From: an uncultured Lysobacteraceae bacterium
GTDB taxonomy: Bacteria; Pseudomonadota; Gammaproteobacteria; Xanthomonadales; Xanthomonadaceae
Direction of reading: 5' to 3'
Assembly: GCA_936911875.1 (NCBI GenBank)
Contig: CAKZGB010000011.1
Coordinates: 1-64,000, forward strand
DNA length: 64,000 bases
In this document: piece after piece, positions 1 to 8,156 of the stretch
Position numbering within the stretch: the first letter of the stretch is position 1
How the letters are laid out: the number at the start of each line of letters is the position of its first letter
Made by a program: the position numbers and the translations under genes
The notes under the pieces: generated by a model
Seen by the model: the letters and a program-made list of their open reading frames with translations, nothing else
Told to the model about the DNA's origin: nothing
The model's database searches: none

Positions 1-98
1 GCGGTTTGCGGTTTGCGGTTTGCGGTTTGCGGTTTGCGGTTTGCGGTTTGCGGTTCGCGGTTCGCGGTTTGCGGTTTGCGGTTTGCGGTTTGCGGTTT
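1..98. repeat. Tandem heptanucleotide repeat, 14 units of GCGGTTT
   Basis: Fourteen head-to-tail 7-bp units fill positions 1-98. Units 8 and 9 (50-63) read GCGGTTC and all others read GCGGTTT. The array begins at the window edge, so its full length is unknown. It ends 46 bp before a candidate -35 element of the lipoprotein gene at 180. Because 7 is not a multiple of 3, copy-number change would shift any reading frame through it, but no gene is seen to run through it here. Confidence 0.97.
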
Positions 99-143
99 TA
101 GGGCAATTAGGCGTGACGGAGCCAAATGCGGACAATCGATATG

Positions 144-171
144 TTGGGTAGATGGCGCAATAGGCTAAAGT
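144..171 (+). promoter_or_regulatory. Candidate promoter of the lipoprotein gene, leaderless start
   Basis: TTGGGT at 144-149 and TAAAGT at 166-171 are separated by 16 bp. Transcription would begin about 7 nt after the -10 box, at or next to the ATG at 180, leaving no room for a ribosome binding site, and none is visible. This is a pattern match only. Confidence 0.45.
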
Positions 172-179
172 AAACGGGC

Positions 180-2036
180 ATGCGCACTCGTCTGACTCCA
201 CTGCCGGCTTTGTGTCTGTCGCTGCTGGCGGCACTGTCCCTGGGCGGGTGCAACCGCGATGCCGCGCCCAAAGCGGCGACCGTCAAGGCCGATGCAACAG
301 GCCAAGTCCGCGTGACCGAAGGGCCGGCGCTGGAACGGTGGATACCGCCAGCGGTGAACATCGCAGCCGACCAAGTCGACGTCGCGCTCGATCAGGCCGA
401 AGCTGCGGCCGAAAACAAACAATGGTTCCGTGACGAACAGTCGGTGTTGCCGATTGTGCTGGCCGTCGAATCCATTGCAACAAACACGCCAAAGCAACAA
501 CTGCGAGCGGAGAGCCTTCGTAAAGATGCGATTGATGCGTTACTGCAGCAAGGGCAGGATCTGCTGCCGCAACTCGACATTGACCCCATTGCCTTAAGCG
601 AGGCGCGGACCATCGCGGCGGTGATCCGTTCCGCGGCACCGGGTGAGGAGAGGACCTTTGCCTTCCTCGATGAATTTGAGCGACGGCAAGTGGCAGCACT
701 GCTCAACGGGCAGGCGCTCGCGGCGTTGCAGCGCAAGGATCTGGGCGATGCACCCGACCAGGGCGCGCAAGGATTGTATCGGCAAGTCCTTCGTACCGAT
801 CCGAACAATGCGGTCGCACAACAAGGGTTGGCGCAGGTTGAGCAGGCCTTTATCGATCGGGCGTATTTTGAGGCCGACCGACGTCTTTATCACTTGGCTG
901 CACGCGCACTACGGCAGGGCTCGCAAGTGCGTTCCGATGTCGAAGGCAATGTGGCGGGCGCAAGTAAAGACCTGCAAACCCATCGCACCCGCTATCTGCA
1001 GCTGTTGAAAGCGCAGGGCATTGCCGGTCTGGTCGATCGCGGCGATCTGAAACTGGCGCGCGCCAAACTCGTGGAGATGATTCGCGTGTCGCAACCGGGT
1101 GAGCCGATGGTTGCGGAACTCAGCACGCGCATCGAACTGTTTCAGCATTACGGTCCGTATCGTCCGGGTCAGACGTTTACCGATGAGATGCCGAGCGGTG
1201 GACGTGGACCGCGGATGGTAGTGGTGCCGCACGGTGCCTTCGTCATGGGTTCTACGGATGCGGATCCGGATGCGAACAAGAACGAGAAGCCGGCGCATGA
1301 GGTGCGGTTCGCCCGTGGTTTTGCGATGGCCGAACATGAAGTGACGGTCGCGGAGTACGGTCGTTTTATCGCGGCGACGAAGCATCGGACGCGCGCATCG
1401 CGGCGTGGGTTCAGCACCATCTATAGCGAGTCGTCCGGTAATTACGCGCGGCAAAGTTTTGTCGACTGGTATTCGGATTTTCATGGCGCCAAGGCGGATA
1501 TGAATGCGCCGGTCATGCACATCAGCGTGCGTGATGCCTTGGCCTACGTGGAATGGCTGTCCGAAAAGACCGGGCACGAATACCGTCTGCCGTCCGAGGC
1601 GGAGTTCGAATACGCATTGCGTGCGGGTAGCGCTGAGGTGTTCCCGTGGGGCACCGGCTCGCCCAAGGCGCGCGTTGAAAACCTGACGGGCCTGCGGGAT
1701 GTCTCCATCAGCGGTCGTCGCTGGGCCAACGGTTTCGAAGGCTATGGCGACGGCTTTTGGGGCCCCGCCCCGGTGGGTCAGTTTGAGGCCAATGCCTTCG
1801 GCCTGCGAGATATGGGTGGCAACCTGAGTGAATGGACGGCGGATTGTGTACACGCCAGCTTTCGGCGCGCGCCGAAAGACGGCAAGGCCTGGGTCAACTC
1901 CGGCTGCCGCTCGTATGTGACCAAGGGCGGGTCCTGGGCCAGCTCGCCTGAGCAGACCCGCAGTGCCTTCCGCGTTGGCATTGACGCCGATACGACCAAC
2001 GCTAAAATCGGCTTCCGCGTCGTCCGCGATTTGTGA
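180..2036 (+). CDS. Lipoprotein with SUMF1/formylglycine-generating-enzyme-like domain
   Basis: A 618-aa protein. A signal peptide ends in the lipobox LGGC, with Cys24 as the lipidation site, so the protein is probably membrane anchored. Residues 30-330 are mainly helical and TPR-like (LRTDPNNAVAQQGL near 205). Residues about 340-618 form an FGE-sulfatase fold: a VVVPHGAFVMGS start, EHEVTVAEYGRF, YRLPSEAEFEYALR, GGNLSEWTADC and a final GGSWASS...IGFRVV. Catalytic FGEs carry two cysteines just after GGSW; here that segment has none, so sulfatase activation is unlikely and a binding or scaffold role is inferred. Two other cysteines lie before GGSW and could form a disulfide. No sulfatase or kinase partner is adjacent. 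Confidence 0.8.
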   Translation: MRTRLTPLPALCLSLLAALSLGGCNRDAAPKAATVKADATGQVRVTEGPALERWIPPAVNIAADQVDVALDQAEAAAENKQWFRDEQSVLPIVLAVESIATNTPKQQLRAESLRKDAIDALLQQGQDLLPQLDIDPIALSEARTIAAVIRSAAPGEERTFAFLDEFERRQVAALLNGQALAALQRKDLGDAPDQGAQGLYRQVLRTDPNNAVAQQGLAQVEQAFIDRAYFEADRRLYHLAARALRQGSQVRSDVEGNVAGASKDLQTHRTRYLQLLKAQGIAGLVDRGDLKLARAKLVEMIRVSQPGEPMVAELSTRIELFQHYGPYRPGQTFTDEMPSGGRGPRMVVVPHGAFVMGSTDADPDANKNEKPAHEVRFARGFAMAEHEVTVAEYGRFIAATKHRTRASRRGFSTIYSESSGNYARQSFVDWYSDFHGAKADMNAPVMHISVRDALAYVEWLSEKTGHEYRLPSEAEFEYALRAGSAEVFPWGTGSPKARVENLTGLRDVSISGRRWANGFEGYGDGFWGPAPVGQFEANAFGLRDMGGNLSEWTADCVHASFRRAPKDGKAWVNSGCRSYVTKGGSWASSPEQTRSAFRVGIDADTTNAKIGFRVVRDL

Positions 2037-2120
2037 AGAACGCCTTCATCCTGCTTCACTGAGCATTGGGTATAGTGAAGGGACGGTGCGGAGCACCGAA
2101 CAATCGGAGTCACATATTTA

Positions 2121-3062
2121 ATGAACACTATTGGCACTTCTTCGGGTTCGCCCTTTGGCCGCCGCTCCGGTGGTGGTGGCTTCAGTCTGCGTTGGATTAT
2201 TCCGCTGCTGTTTGCTGCCTATGCGGCCTTCAGCTGGTTTGGCTCGGCCGAAATCGACCCGTATACCGGTGAAAAAGCGCACTACGGCACCACGCCCGAG
2301 CAGGATATTGACCTCGGCGGTCAGGCCTTCCAGCAGGTTGTTGGCGAGGCTCAGCAACAAGGTGCGCTGCTGCCGGAGAACGCGCAGGTTTCGCAACAGA
2401 TTCGGACTATTGCACAGCGGCTGATCAATAAGGTGCCTGCAGTTGCAACCGAACTGGCAACGCAGAACAAGCAGCCGGTGCCCGATAGCTACAAGAATTT
2501 CCAGTGGAACGTCGCGGTGATCCAATCGGATGATCAGAATGCGTTCTGTCTGCCGGGCGGCAAGATGGCGGTGTACACGGGTCTGTTGCCGGTGACGCAA
2601 AATGAAAATGCGATGGCAGTCGTCATGGGCCATGAAATCGCGCATGCACTGCTGCGTCACAGCTCACAGCGCATGGCTCAGGACAAGCTGGTCCAGATGG
2701 GTCAGATGGCAACGGGCGTCGCGATGTCGGGCATGGATCCGGGCTCGCAACGCGCCATCATGGGGGCCTTGGGCGCCGGTGCGCAATACGGTCTGGTGTT
2801 GCCCTACGGTCGCAATCAGGAGTCGCAGGCTGACCAGGTCGGATTGATGCTGGCTGCAGCGGCTTGCTACAACCCCGAAGAAGCGATTCCGTTGTGGGAG
2901 CGCATGGCGCAAATCGGTGGTGGTGAACGTCCGCCGGAATTTGCCTCGACGCACCCGGATCCCGCCAATCGCATGCAACGGCTGAGCGAGCTGATGCCGG
3001 CTGCTAAGGCCTTCTATGCCAAGTATTGCGGTGGTGGTGCGCAAACGGGCACGACGTTCTGA
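2121..3062 (+). CDS. M48-family zinc metalloprotease, membrane anchored
   Basis: A 313-aa protein with one N-terminal transmembrane segment (about residues 19-35) after a Gly/Ser-rich start. The zinc motif GHEIAHALLRH is near residues 169-179, and a third ligand is likely the Glu of NQESQADQVGLM near 234, as in M48 (Oma1/LoiP-like) peptidases of envelope quality control. The gene follows the lipoprotein by 84 bp, with a possible -10 box TATAGT at 2071-2076 and a GGAG ribosome site before the ATG. It ends in a strong terminator, so it is probably transcribed alone or with the lipoprotein. The exact M48 subgroup is not resolved. Confidence 0.85.
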   Translation: MNTIGTSSGSPFGRRSGGGGFSLRWIIPLLFAAYAAFSWFGSAEIDPYTGEKAHYGTTPEQDIDLGGQAFQQVVGEAQQQGALLPENAQVSQQIRTIAQRLINKVPAVATELATQNKQPVPDSYKNFQWNVAVIQSDDQNAFCLPGGKMAVYTGLLPVTQNENAMAVVMGHEIAHALLRHSSQRMAQDKLVQMGQMATGVAMSGMDPGSQRAIMGALGAGAQYGLVLPYGRNQESQADQVGLMLAAAACYNPEEAIPLWERMAQIGGGERPPEFASTHPDPANRMQRLSELMPAAKAFYAKYCGGGAQTGTTF

Positions 3063-3094
3063 TCGCACGATCTCGCTGAGAAATCAGGCAAAAC

Positions 3095-3125
3095 AAATCC
3101 CCGCCAAACGGCGGGGATTTTTTAT
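3095..3125. terminator. Bidirectional intrinsic terminator, M48 protease / phaR
   Basis: An 11-bp perfect stem, AAATCCCCGCC at 3095-3105 with GGCGGGGATTT at 3110-3120, has an AAAC loop and is followed by more Ts. It lies between the convergent protease and phaR genes, and the opposite strand also has a T-rich tail. Confidence 0.92.
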
Positions 3126-3152
3126 GGGGTCACGCAGCCGAGCAGTTGTAAC

Positions 3153-3686
3153 TTAATCGGACTTCTTGCTGCTGCCGTTGCCGGTGCTGTTACCGGTTCG
3201 TGTCTTGGGTGCGTCGTTGCCCGGTGCGGCATCAGAGGGCGGCCGCATACCGCCGACCATGTTGCGCTGGAAATCCTTCCATAGCGCCATATTGCGTTCG
3301 GTCAGCTGATTCATGAGATTCCATGGGGTCTGTTCGATCAGACCGCTGAACTGCGAGCGCAGTTGCTGCTGCTGATCCATAAACATCTGCATGGAACGCT
3401 CGAGATAATTGCCCATGAAACCTTGCATGGAGTCGCCGTAAAAACGGATGATCTGGCTCAGCATGCGCTCGGACAATACAGGCTGACCTTGCTGTTCGTG
3501 TTCGCTGATGATTTGCAGCAGCACCTGGCGAGTCAGATCCTCACCGGAGCGGACATCGAGCACTTGCACGGCTTCGCCTTCGATAATCAGACGCCGGACA
3601 TCATCCAGAGTGATATAGCTGGAGATGGCCGTGTCATACAGACGGCGATTCGGGTACTTCTTGATGACGCGGTTGGAGTCCGACAT
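3153..3686 (-). CDS. phaR: Polyhydroxyalkanoate synthesis repressor PhaR
   Basis: A 177-aa protein from the ATG at 3686; a GTG 9 nt upstream is an alternative. The start RVIKKYPNRRLYDTAISSYI is the hallmark of the PHB/PHA accumulation regulator DNA-binding domain, and the region LSQIIRFYGDSMQGFMGNYLERSM matches the second conserved domain. The Ser/Gly/Asn-rich C-terminus is disordered. In known systems PhaR represses phasin and PHA genes and binds PHA granules. It lies downstream of phbB in the same direction but behind a hairpin. No PHA synthase or phasin is in the window. Confidence 0.92.
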   Translation of the reverse strand: MSDSNRVIKKYPNRRLYDTAISSYITLDDVRRLIIEGEAVQVLDVRSGEDLTRQVLLQIISEHEQQGQPVLSERMLSQIIRFYGDSMQGFMGNYLERSMQMFMDQQQQLRSQFSGLIEQTPWNLMNQLTERNMALWKDFQRNMVGGMRPPSDAAPGNDAPKTRTGNSTGNGSSKKSD

Positions 3687-3710
3687 GGCTATCACTCTGC
3701 AGAAACGCGA

Positions 3711-3738
3711 AAAGGGCGCCCCGCAAAGGACGCCCTTT
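3711..3738 (-). terminator. Terminator after phbB
   Basis: An 8-bp stem AAAGGGCG (3711-3718) pairs with CGCCCTTT (3731-3738). Read on the minus strand it is followed by TTTTCGCGTTT. It sits 25 bp past the phbB stop and just upstream of phaR, so it may separate or attenuate the two. Confidence 0.75.
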
Positions 3739-3763
3739 CAGTCTATACGCTAAATCCGACGGA

Positions 3764-4504
3764 TTACCAGCCCATGTACTGGCCACCGTTGGCCGACAGG
3801 TTGGCGCCCGTGATCCAGGCGGCCTCATCGGGGATAAAGAAGCCGACGGCATAGGCGATTTCATCGGGGGAGCCCAGACGCCCGGTCGGGATCTGCTGGA
3901 TGATCTTGTTGCGGACTTCTTCGGGCACGGCCATCACCATGTCGGTGCCGATGTAACCCGGAGACACCGTGTTGACGGTAATGCCGAATTTGGCATTTTC
4001 CTGCGCCAGCGAAATCGTGAAGCCGTGCATGCCGGCTTTGGCGGCCGCATAGTTGGCCTGGCCGTACTGACCCTTCTGGCCGTTGATCGACGCGATCTGA
4101 ATCACGCGACCCCACTTGCGTTCACGCATGCCCTCGATCACTGGACGGGTCATGTTGAAGCACGAGTTGAGGTTGGTGTTGATCACATCGGTCCATTGCT
4201 CGGGCTTCATTTTGTGGAAGGTCGAGTCGCGCGTGATACCGGCGTTGTTGACCAGAATGTCAATGGGGCCGACATTGGTTTCGATATCTTTAATCATGGC
4301 CTCGCACTGGGCGGCGTCGCTGACATCGCCCTTGGCCAGGTAAACATCGATGCCCTCAGACTTGAGTTGCTCCTGCCATGCCTTCGCTCTGGTTTCGTCA
4401 CGATAATTGGTGGCAACTTTGCAGCCTTGCTGTGCCAGTCGCTTAATGATGGCAGTGCCGATACCGCCGGTGCCGCCCGTGACCAGTGCAACTCGTGTCG
4501 TCAT
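3764..4504 (-). CDS. phbB: Acetoacetyl-CoA reductase (NADPH-dependent SDR)
   Basis: A 246-aa short-chain dehydrogenase of the usual PhbB/FabG length. It has the cofactor loop TGGTGGIG (residues 9-16), NNAG (86-89), Ser139 and Tyr152-x3-Lys156. The segment SINGQKGQYGQANYAAAKAG is typical of acetoacetyl-CoA reductases and separates it from FabG. It reduces acetoacetyl-CoA to 3-hydroxybutyryl-CoA for PHB synthesis, which agrees with neighbouring phaR. An AAGGA ribosome site lies 8-9 nt before the ATG. FabG activity cannot be excluded from sequence alone. Confidence 0.92.
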   Translation of the reverse strand: MTTRVALVTGGTGGIGTAIIKRLAQQGCKVATNYRDETRAKAWQEQLKSEGIDVYLAKGDVSDAAQCEAMIKDIETNVGPIDILVNNAGITRDSTFHKMKPEQWTDVINTNLNSCFNMTRPVIEGMRERKWGRVIQIASINGQKGQYGQANYAAAKAGMHGFTISLAQENAKFGITVNTVSPGYIGTDMVMAVPEEVRNKIIQQIPTGRLGSPDEIAYAVGFFIPDEAAWITGANLSANGGQYMGW

Positions 4505-4624
4505 ATTCAGGAATCCTTATCACGCTAAAAATGAACTGTGTCATCCATCCTGACAGCTGCATATAAAATTTGAAAGCACGATGCGAAACTTTCGTTGGTG
4601 CGCCGCAAAAACGGCATCCGGGCG

Positions 4625-5557
4625 TTAACGCAGGATCAAGGACTCGTCGAAGTGATCGCGGGCACGCTCAAGAAATGCAGCCGCGGAGGGGGCGTCGCTA
4701 ACGTCGTCGGTGAGCGCCCTTTGACCTAGTGCCAGCCAAGCGCGTTGCAGGACCGTAACCGGTGCACCTTGCGGATCGATCGCACGCGGATCCTCGTCGC
4801 GCTTGGAGAGTTTGCGGCCGTTACGATCCAGCTGCAAAGGCAAGTGCGCGTATTCGGGTGTGGGCACACCGAGCAGCGATTGCAAATAGATCTGACGCGC
4901 CGTTGAATCCAGCAGGTCAGCGCCGCGGACCACTTGCGTCATGCCTTGTAACGCATCGTCCACAACCACGGCCATCTGATACGTCCATTGGCCATCCGCC
5001 CGGCGCAAGCTGAAGTCGCCGACGTCCGCGTACACATCCTGCTGCAATTCGCCCAACAGCCGATCCCGGAAGCGGATCACGGTGCCCGGCAAGACCCGCA
5101 AACGCATCGATGCAGGACCGGTACGCAGCGGGTCCAGACAGCGGTGATGCGTACCGCCCATGGCCGCCACCTCGGCGCGCGAACAGCGACACTCAAACGC
5201 ATGACCACCTGCCAGTAACTGCTCCAGCGCCGCCTGATAATGTGCCGCGCGTTCGGACTGGCGCACGACCGGGCCATCGGAATGCAATCCCAACATCGCA
5301 AGATCCGCCAGCTGCGTTTGCTCATGCGCGAAGCGGCAACGGTCGCGATCGACATCCTCAACGCGGATCCACCATTCGCCACCGGACTGTTTGGCCAACA
5401 GCCAGCTGCCAAGCGCCGCCAACACCGAGCCGAAATGCAGCGGACCGGAGGGTGAGGGTGCAAAACGACCGCGTACGGTCGCCGCCGGAGTGAGGTGCTG
5501 AATCAAGTGAAACAATCCGTTCAGGTATTGGTTGAGTTTGTTGCCAACTTCCCCCAT
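4625..5557 (-). CDS. gluQ: Glutamyl-Q tRNA(Asp) synthetase
   Basis: A truncated glutamyl-tRNA synthetase catalytic core without an anticodon-binding domain. It has the HIGH-like RFAPSPSGPLHFGS near the start and the KMSKS-like KLSKRDEDP, plus the zinc-type cysteines CRCS. It glutamylates queuosine at position 34 of tRNA(Asp). The open frame extends to 5608. I chose the ATG at 5557, but relatives begin about 10 residues before RFAPSPSG, so a TTG start nearer 5510 is possible. It is divergent from htpX, with start regions almost touching. Confidence 0.9.
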   Translation of the reverse strand: MGEVGNKLNQYLNGLFHLIQHLTPAATVRGRFAPSPSGPLHFGSVLAALGSWLLAKQSGGEWWIRVEDVDRDRCRFAHEQTQLADLAMLGLHSDGPVVRQSERAAHYQAALEQLLAGGHAFECRCSRAEVAAMGGTHHRCLDPLRTGPASMRLRVLPGTVIRFRDRLLGELQQDVYADVGDFSLRRADGQWTYQMAVVVDDALQGMTQVVRGADLLDSTARQIYLQSLLGVPTPEYAHLPLQLDRNGRKLSKRDEDPRAIDPQGAPVTVLQRAWLALGQRALTDDVSDAPSAAAFLERARDHFDESLILR

Positions 5558-5613
5558 TTTATTGGGGAAGGCTAACCGGGTGGCGGTGGCCAAATTGCGG
5601 AATAACACTCCAC

Positions 5614-6483
5614 ATGTTGAAGCGAATTTTCTTTTTCATTCTGACAAACATTGCCGTGCTGGCAATGATCTCCATCGTGCTGTTTGTACTGCGCACGTTC
5701 TTTGGCATCCAAGTGCCTTCCAACGGCCTGCTGTTTGCGCTGATCTACGGCATGGGCGGTTCATTCATTTCGCTGTGGATGTCCAAGTGGATTGCCCTGC
5801 GCGGCGTCGGCGGTCGCGTCATTGAGCAGCCCGCTAACGAAAGCGAACGCTGGCTGGTCGATGTGATTGGCCGTCAGGCCCAAGCTGCCGGTATCAAGAT
5901 GCCTCAAGTCGCGATCTACGACTCGCCGGACGTCAATGCCTTCGCTACGGGTCCGAGCCGCAACAACTCGCTGGTTGCCGTTTCGACCGGTCTGTTGCAG
6001 TCGATGACGGCCGATGAAGCCGAAGCCGTTCTCGGTCACGAAGTCAGCCACGTCGCTAACGGCGACATGGTGACGATGGCGCTGATCCAAGGCGTGTTGA
6101 ACGCCTTCGTGATTATGCTGTCGCGCGTGGTGGCCAACATGGTGGCCGGTGGTCGCGATGGTGAGAACAGCGGCGGCATGATGTATTTCGCCGTGGTGAT
6201 GGTGCTGCAGATCGTGTTCGGTCTGTTCGCCTCGCTGGTGCAGATGTGGTTCTCGCGTCATCGTGAGTTCCGTGCCGATGCCGGTGGTGCACGTCTGGCC
6301 GGTCGCGAAAAAATGATCGCCGCGCTGCAACGTCTGAAGTCGCGTCACGAACCGAGCGAGATGCCCAAGGCGATTGCCGCCTTCGCCATCAACGGTCGTT
6401 ACACCGCCGGTTTCTCCGAGCTGTTTATGACGCACCCGCCGTTGGAAAAGCGCATCGCCGCTTTGCAGGCTTCGGTGCAGTAA
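5614..6483 (+). CDS. htpX: Protease HtpX
   Basis: A 289-aa inner-membrane M48B zinc protease of standard length. It has two N-terminal transmembrane helices (about 5-25 and 35-52), the zinc motif GHEVSHVANGD near residues 140-150, a third hydrophobic stretch after it (ALIQGVLNAFVIML), a fourth near MMYFAVVMVLQIVFGLF, and HREFRADAGGARLAG carrying the third ligand. It degrades misfolded membrane proteins alongside FtsH. There is no clear ribosome site before the ATG, and a TAACAC box lies only 5 nt upstream. It ends in a strong terminator. Confidence 0.96.
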   Translation: MLKRIFFFILTNIAVLAMISIVLFVLRTFFGIQVPSNGLLFALIYGMGGSFISLWMSKWIALRGVGGRVIEQPANESERWLVDVIGRQAQAAGIKMPQVAIYDSPDVNAFATGPSRNNSLVAVSTGLLQSMTADEAEAVLGHEVSHVANGDMVTMALIQGVLNAFVIMLSRVVANMVAGGRDGENSGGMMYFAVVMVLQIVFGLFASLVQMWFSRHREFRADAGGARLAGREKMIAALQRLKSRHEPSEMPKAIAAFAINGRYTAGFSELFMTHPPLEKRIAALQASVQ

Positions 6484-6486
6484 TCA

Positions 6487-6515
6487 AAAAAAAGCGGGCT
6501 TCGGCCCGCTTTTTT
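6487..6515. terminator. Bidirectional terminator, htpX / epmB
   Basis: A stem of A-run plus GCGGGC (6487-6499), a TTCG tetraloop and GCCCGC plus T-run (6504-6515). It has a T-tail on both strands and sits between the convergent htpX and epmB genes. Confidence 0.95.
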
Positions 6516-6516
6516 C

Positions 6517-7536
6517 TTATCCGTGGATCGGCGTTTTGCCGGAATGTCCCTGGATTTCGCGAACTAACTTGGGAACCAGGTAGCCCGAGAGCTGCGTCGC
6601 CAGTTCCTGATGCAGGGCAATGGCTTGCTCATCGGTAATTGCAAAATGGCCTGCACCTTGCACTTTGTCGAGCACGTGCAGGTAGTAGGGCAGTACGCCC
6701 GCCTCAAAGCCGCGCTCGCTTAAATTGCGCAACGCGTCGACCGAATCGTTGATGCCTTTCAGCAGGACGGCCTGGTTGAGCAAGGTCACGTTGGCGGCGC
6801 GCAAGGCCTTCATGGCGTGATCGACTTGCGCGTCGAACTCGTTGGCATGATTGGCGTGGACGACCATGGTGACCGGCCACGGCAACTCGGCGAGCCATGC
6901 GATGAATTCTTCATCGATGCGTTCGGGCAAGGTGACCGGCAGACGCGAATGGATCCGCAAACGGCGGATGTGGGCAGTGCCGCGCAAGCCTTCGGTCAGT
7001 TCACGCAGTTTGCGTGTGGACAGCGACAGCGGATCGCCGCCGGACAGAATCACCTCGTCAATGGTCTCGTCAGCCTGCAGCGCTTGCAGGGTGTCGGACC
7101 ACTGACCGCCGGCGGCCGACTCTTCGGCATAAGGGAAATGGCGGCGGAAACAGTAGCGGCAATGGATGGCGCAGGCGCCCGTCGTAATCAGCAGAGCGCG
7201 ACCGCGATATTTTTGAATGACACCCGTCGCCGATTTGGCCAGCGAGTCGCCGACCGGGTCCAGCAGATTGAAGCCGGGGACGGCGTCCATCTCGGCGTGC
7301 AGCGGCAGGACCTGCAGCAGCAGCGGATCGTTGGTATCCCCCGGACGCATGCGCGCGACGAACGACCGCGGGACACGGGTCGGAAACTGGGCATGGGCGG
7401 CGGGGCCAAGAAGCGAGTGGGGGAGGCCGAGCAGATCGAGCAGTTCGAGCGGGTCGGAAACGGCATCGCGATAGGCGGCTTGCCACCCCCGGGCGGCGCC
7501 CAGCTCACGCAGGGGGGTGAGTGGAGCTGGTATCAT
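6517..7536 (-). CDS. epmB: EF-P beta-lysylation protein EpmB (lysine 2,3-aminomutase-like)
   Basis: A 339-aa radical SAM/PLP enzyme. The cluster motif is Cys122-x3-Cys126-x2-Cys129 in ACAIHCRYCFRRHFPY, followed by the KamA-family segment VILSGGDPLSLS. The C-terminus EIQGHSGKTPIHG is typical of EpmB. It converts alpha-lysine to beta-lysine for attachment to EF-P by EpmA (not in this window). It is divergent from efp, its substrate gene, with only 35 bp between starts. The minus-strand box TACAAT (7546-7551) is 9 nt from the ATG, so its mRNA leader may be nearly absent. Confidence 0.96.
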   Translation of the reverse strand: MIPAPLTPLRELGAARGWQAAYRDAVSDPLELLDLLGLPHSLLGPAAHAQFPTRVPRSFVARMRPGDTNDPLLLQVLPLHAEMDAVPGFNLLDPVGDSLAKSATGVIQKYRGRALLITTGACAIHCRYCFRRHFPYAEESAAGGQWSDTLQALQADETIDEVILSGGDPLSLSTRKLRELTEGLRGTAHIRRLRIHSRLPVTLPERIDEEFIAWLAELPWPVTMVVHANHANEFDAQVDHAMKALRAANVTLLNQAVLLKGINDSVDALRNLSERGFEAGVLPYYLHVLDKVQGAGHFAITDEQAIALHQELATQLSGYLVPKLVREIQGHSGKTPIHG

Positions 7537-7571
7537 AGCGGGCTAATTGTATCAATTCAGGAGCCCTCCAC

Positions 7572-8138
7572 ATGGCCAGCTATGGCATGAACGACGTCAA
7601 GAACGGTATGCGCATTCTCGTGAACGGTGAACCGTGCGTGATCACCGACACGGAATACGTAAAGCCGGGCAAGGGCCAGGCCTTCACGCGTGTTAAGTAC
7701 CGCAACATCAAGACCGGCCGCGTGGTCGAACTCACCATGAAGGCGACCGACGATCTCGAAGCCGCTGACGTGGTCGACGTCGATATGCAGTTCCTGTACG
7801 CCGATGGTGAATACTGGCACTTCATGAATCCGGAGAGCTTTGAGCAAGTGCAGGCCGACAAGGCCGGCATGGGCGGTGCCGAAAAGTGGCTGAAGGGTGA
7901 GGAAGAGTGCGTCGTGACCTTGTGGAACGGCTCGCCGATCATGGTCCAACCGCCGAACTTCGTTGAACTGAAGATCACTGAAACCGATCCGGGCGTCCGT
8001 GGTGATACCTCGGGTGGCGGCGGCAAGCCCGCTACGCTGGAAACCGGTGCCGTCGTCCGCGTGCCGCTGTTCGTCGGTACCGATGAAATGATCAAGGTCG
8101 ATACGCGTTCGGGCGAATACGTCTCGCGCGTCAAGTAA
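7572..8138 (+). CDS. efp: Translation elongation factor P
   Basis: A 188-aa protein of standard length. The loop EYVKPGKGQAF carries Lys34, the residue that receives beta-lysine in EpmA/EpmB systems, and the conserved C-terminal domain ends in TRSGEYVSRVK. EF-P relieves ribosome stalling at consecutive prolines. A GGAG ribosome site precedes the ATG. It is divergent from epmB, so factor and modifying enzyme are linked. The next gene (mtaD) follows after 18 bp. Confidence 0.98.
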   Translation: MASYGMNDVKNGMRILVNGEPCVITDTEYVKPGKGQAFTRVKYRNIKTGRVVELTMKATDDLEAADVVDVDMQFLYADGEYWHFMNPESFEQVQADKAGMGGAEKWLKGEEECVVTLWNGSPIMVQPPNFVELKITETDPGVRGDTSGGGGKPATLETGAVVRVPLFVGTDEMIKVDTRSGEYVSRVK

Positions 8139-8156
8139 TCGGCAGGCCATGCCCGT

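Noticed and set aside
1..98. Possible CRISPR array
   Set aside because: Units are 7 bp with no spacers. This is a simple tandem repeat.
909..1853. 314-aa open frame antisense to the lipoprotein gene
   Set aside because: It is fully antisense to a protein with clear domain motifs, has no recognisable motifs itself, and is His/Arg rich in the way of codon-bias shadows.
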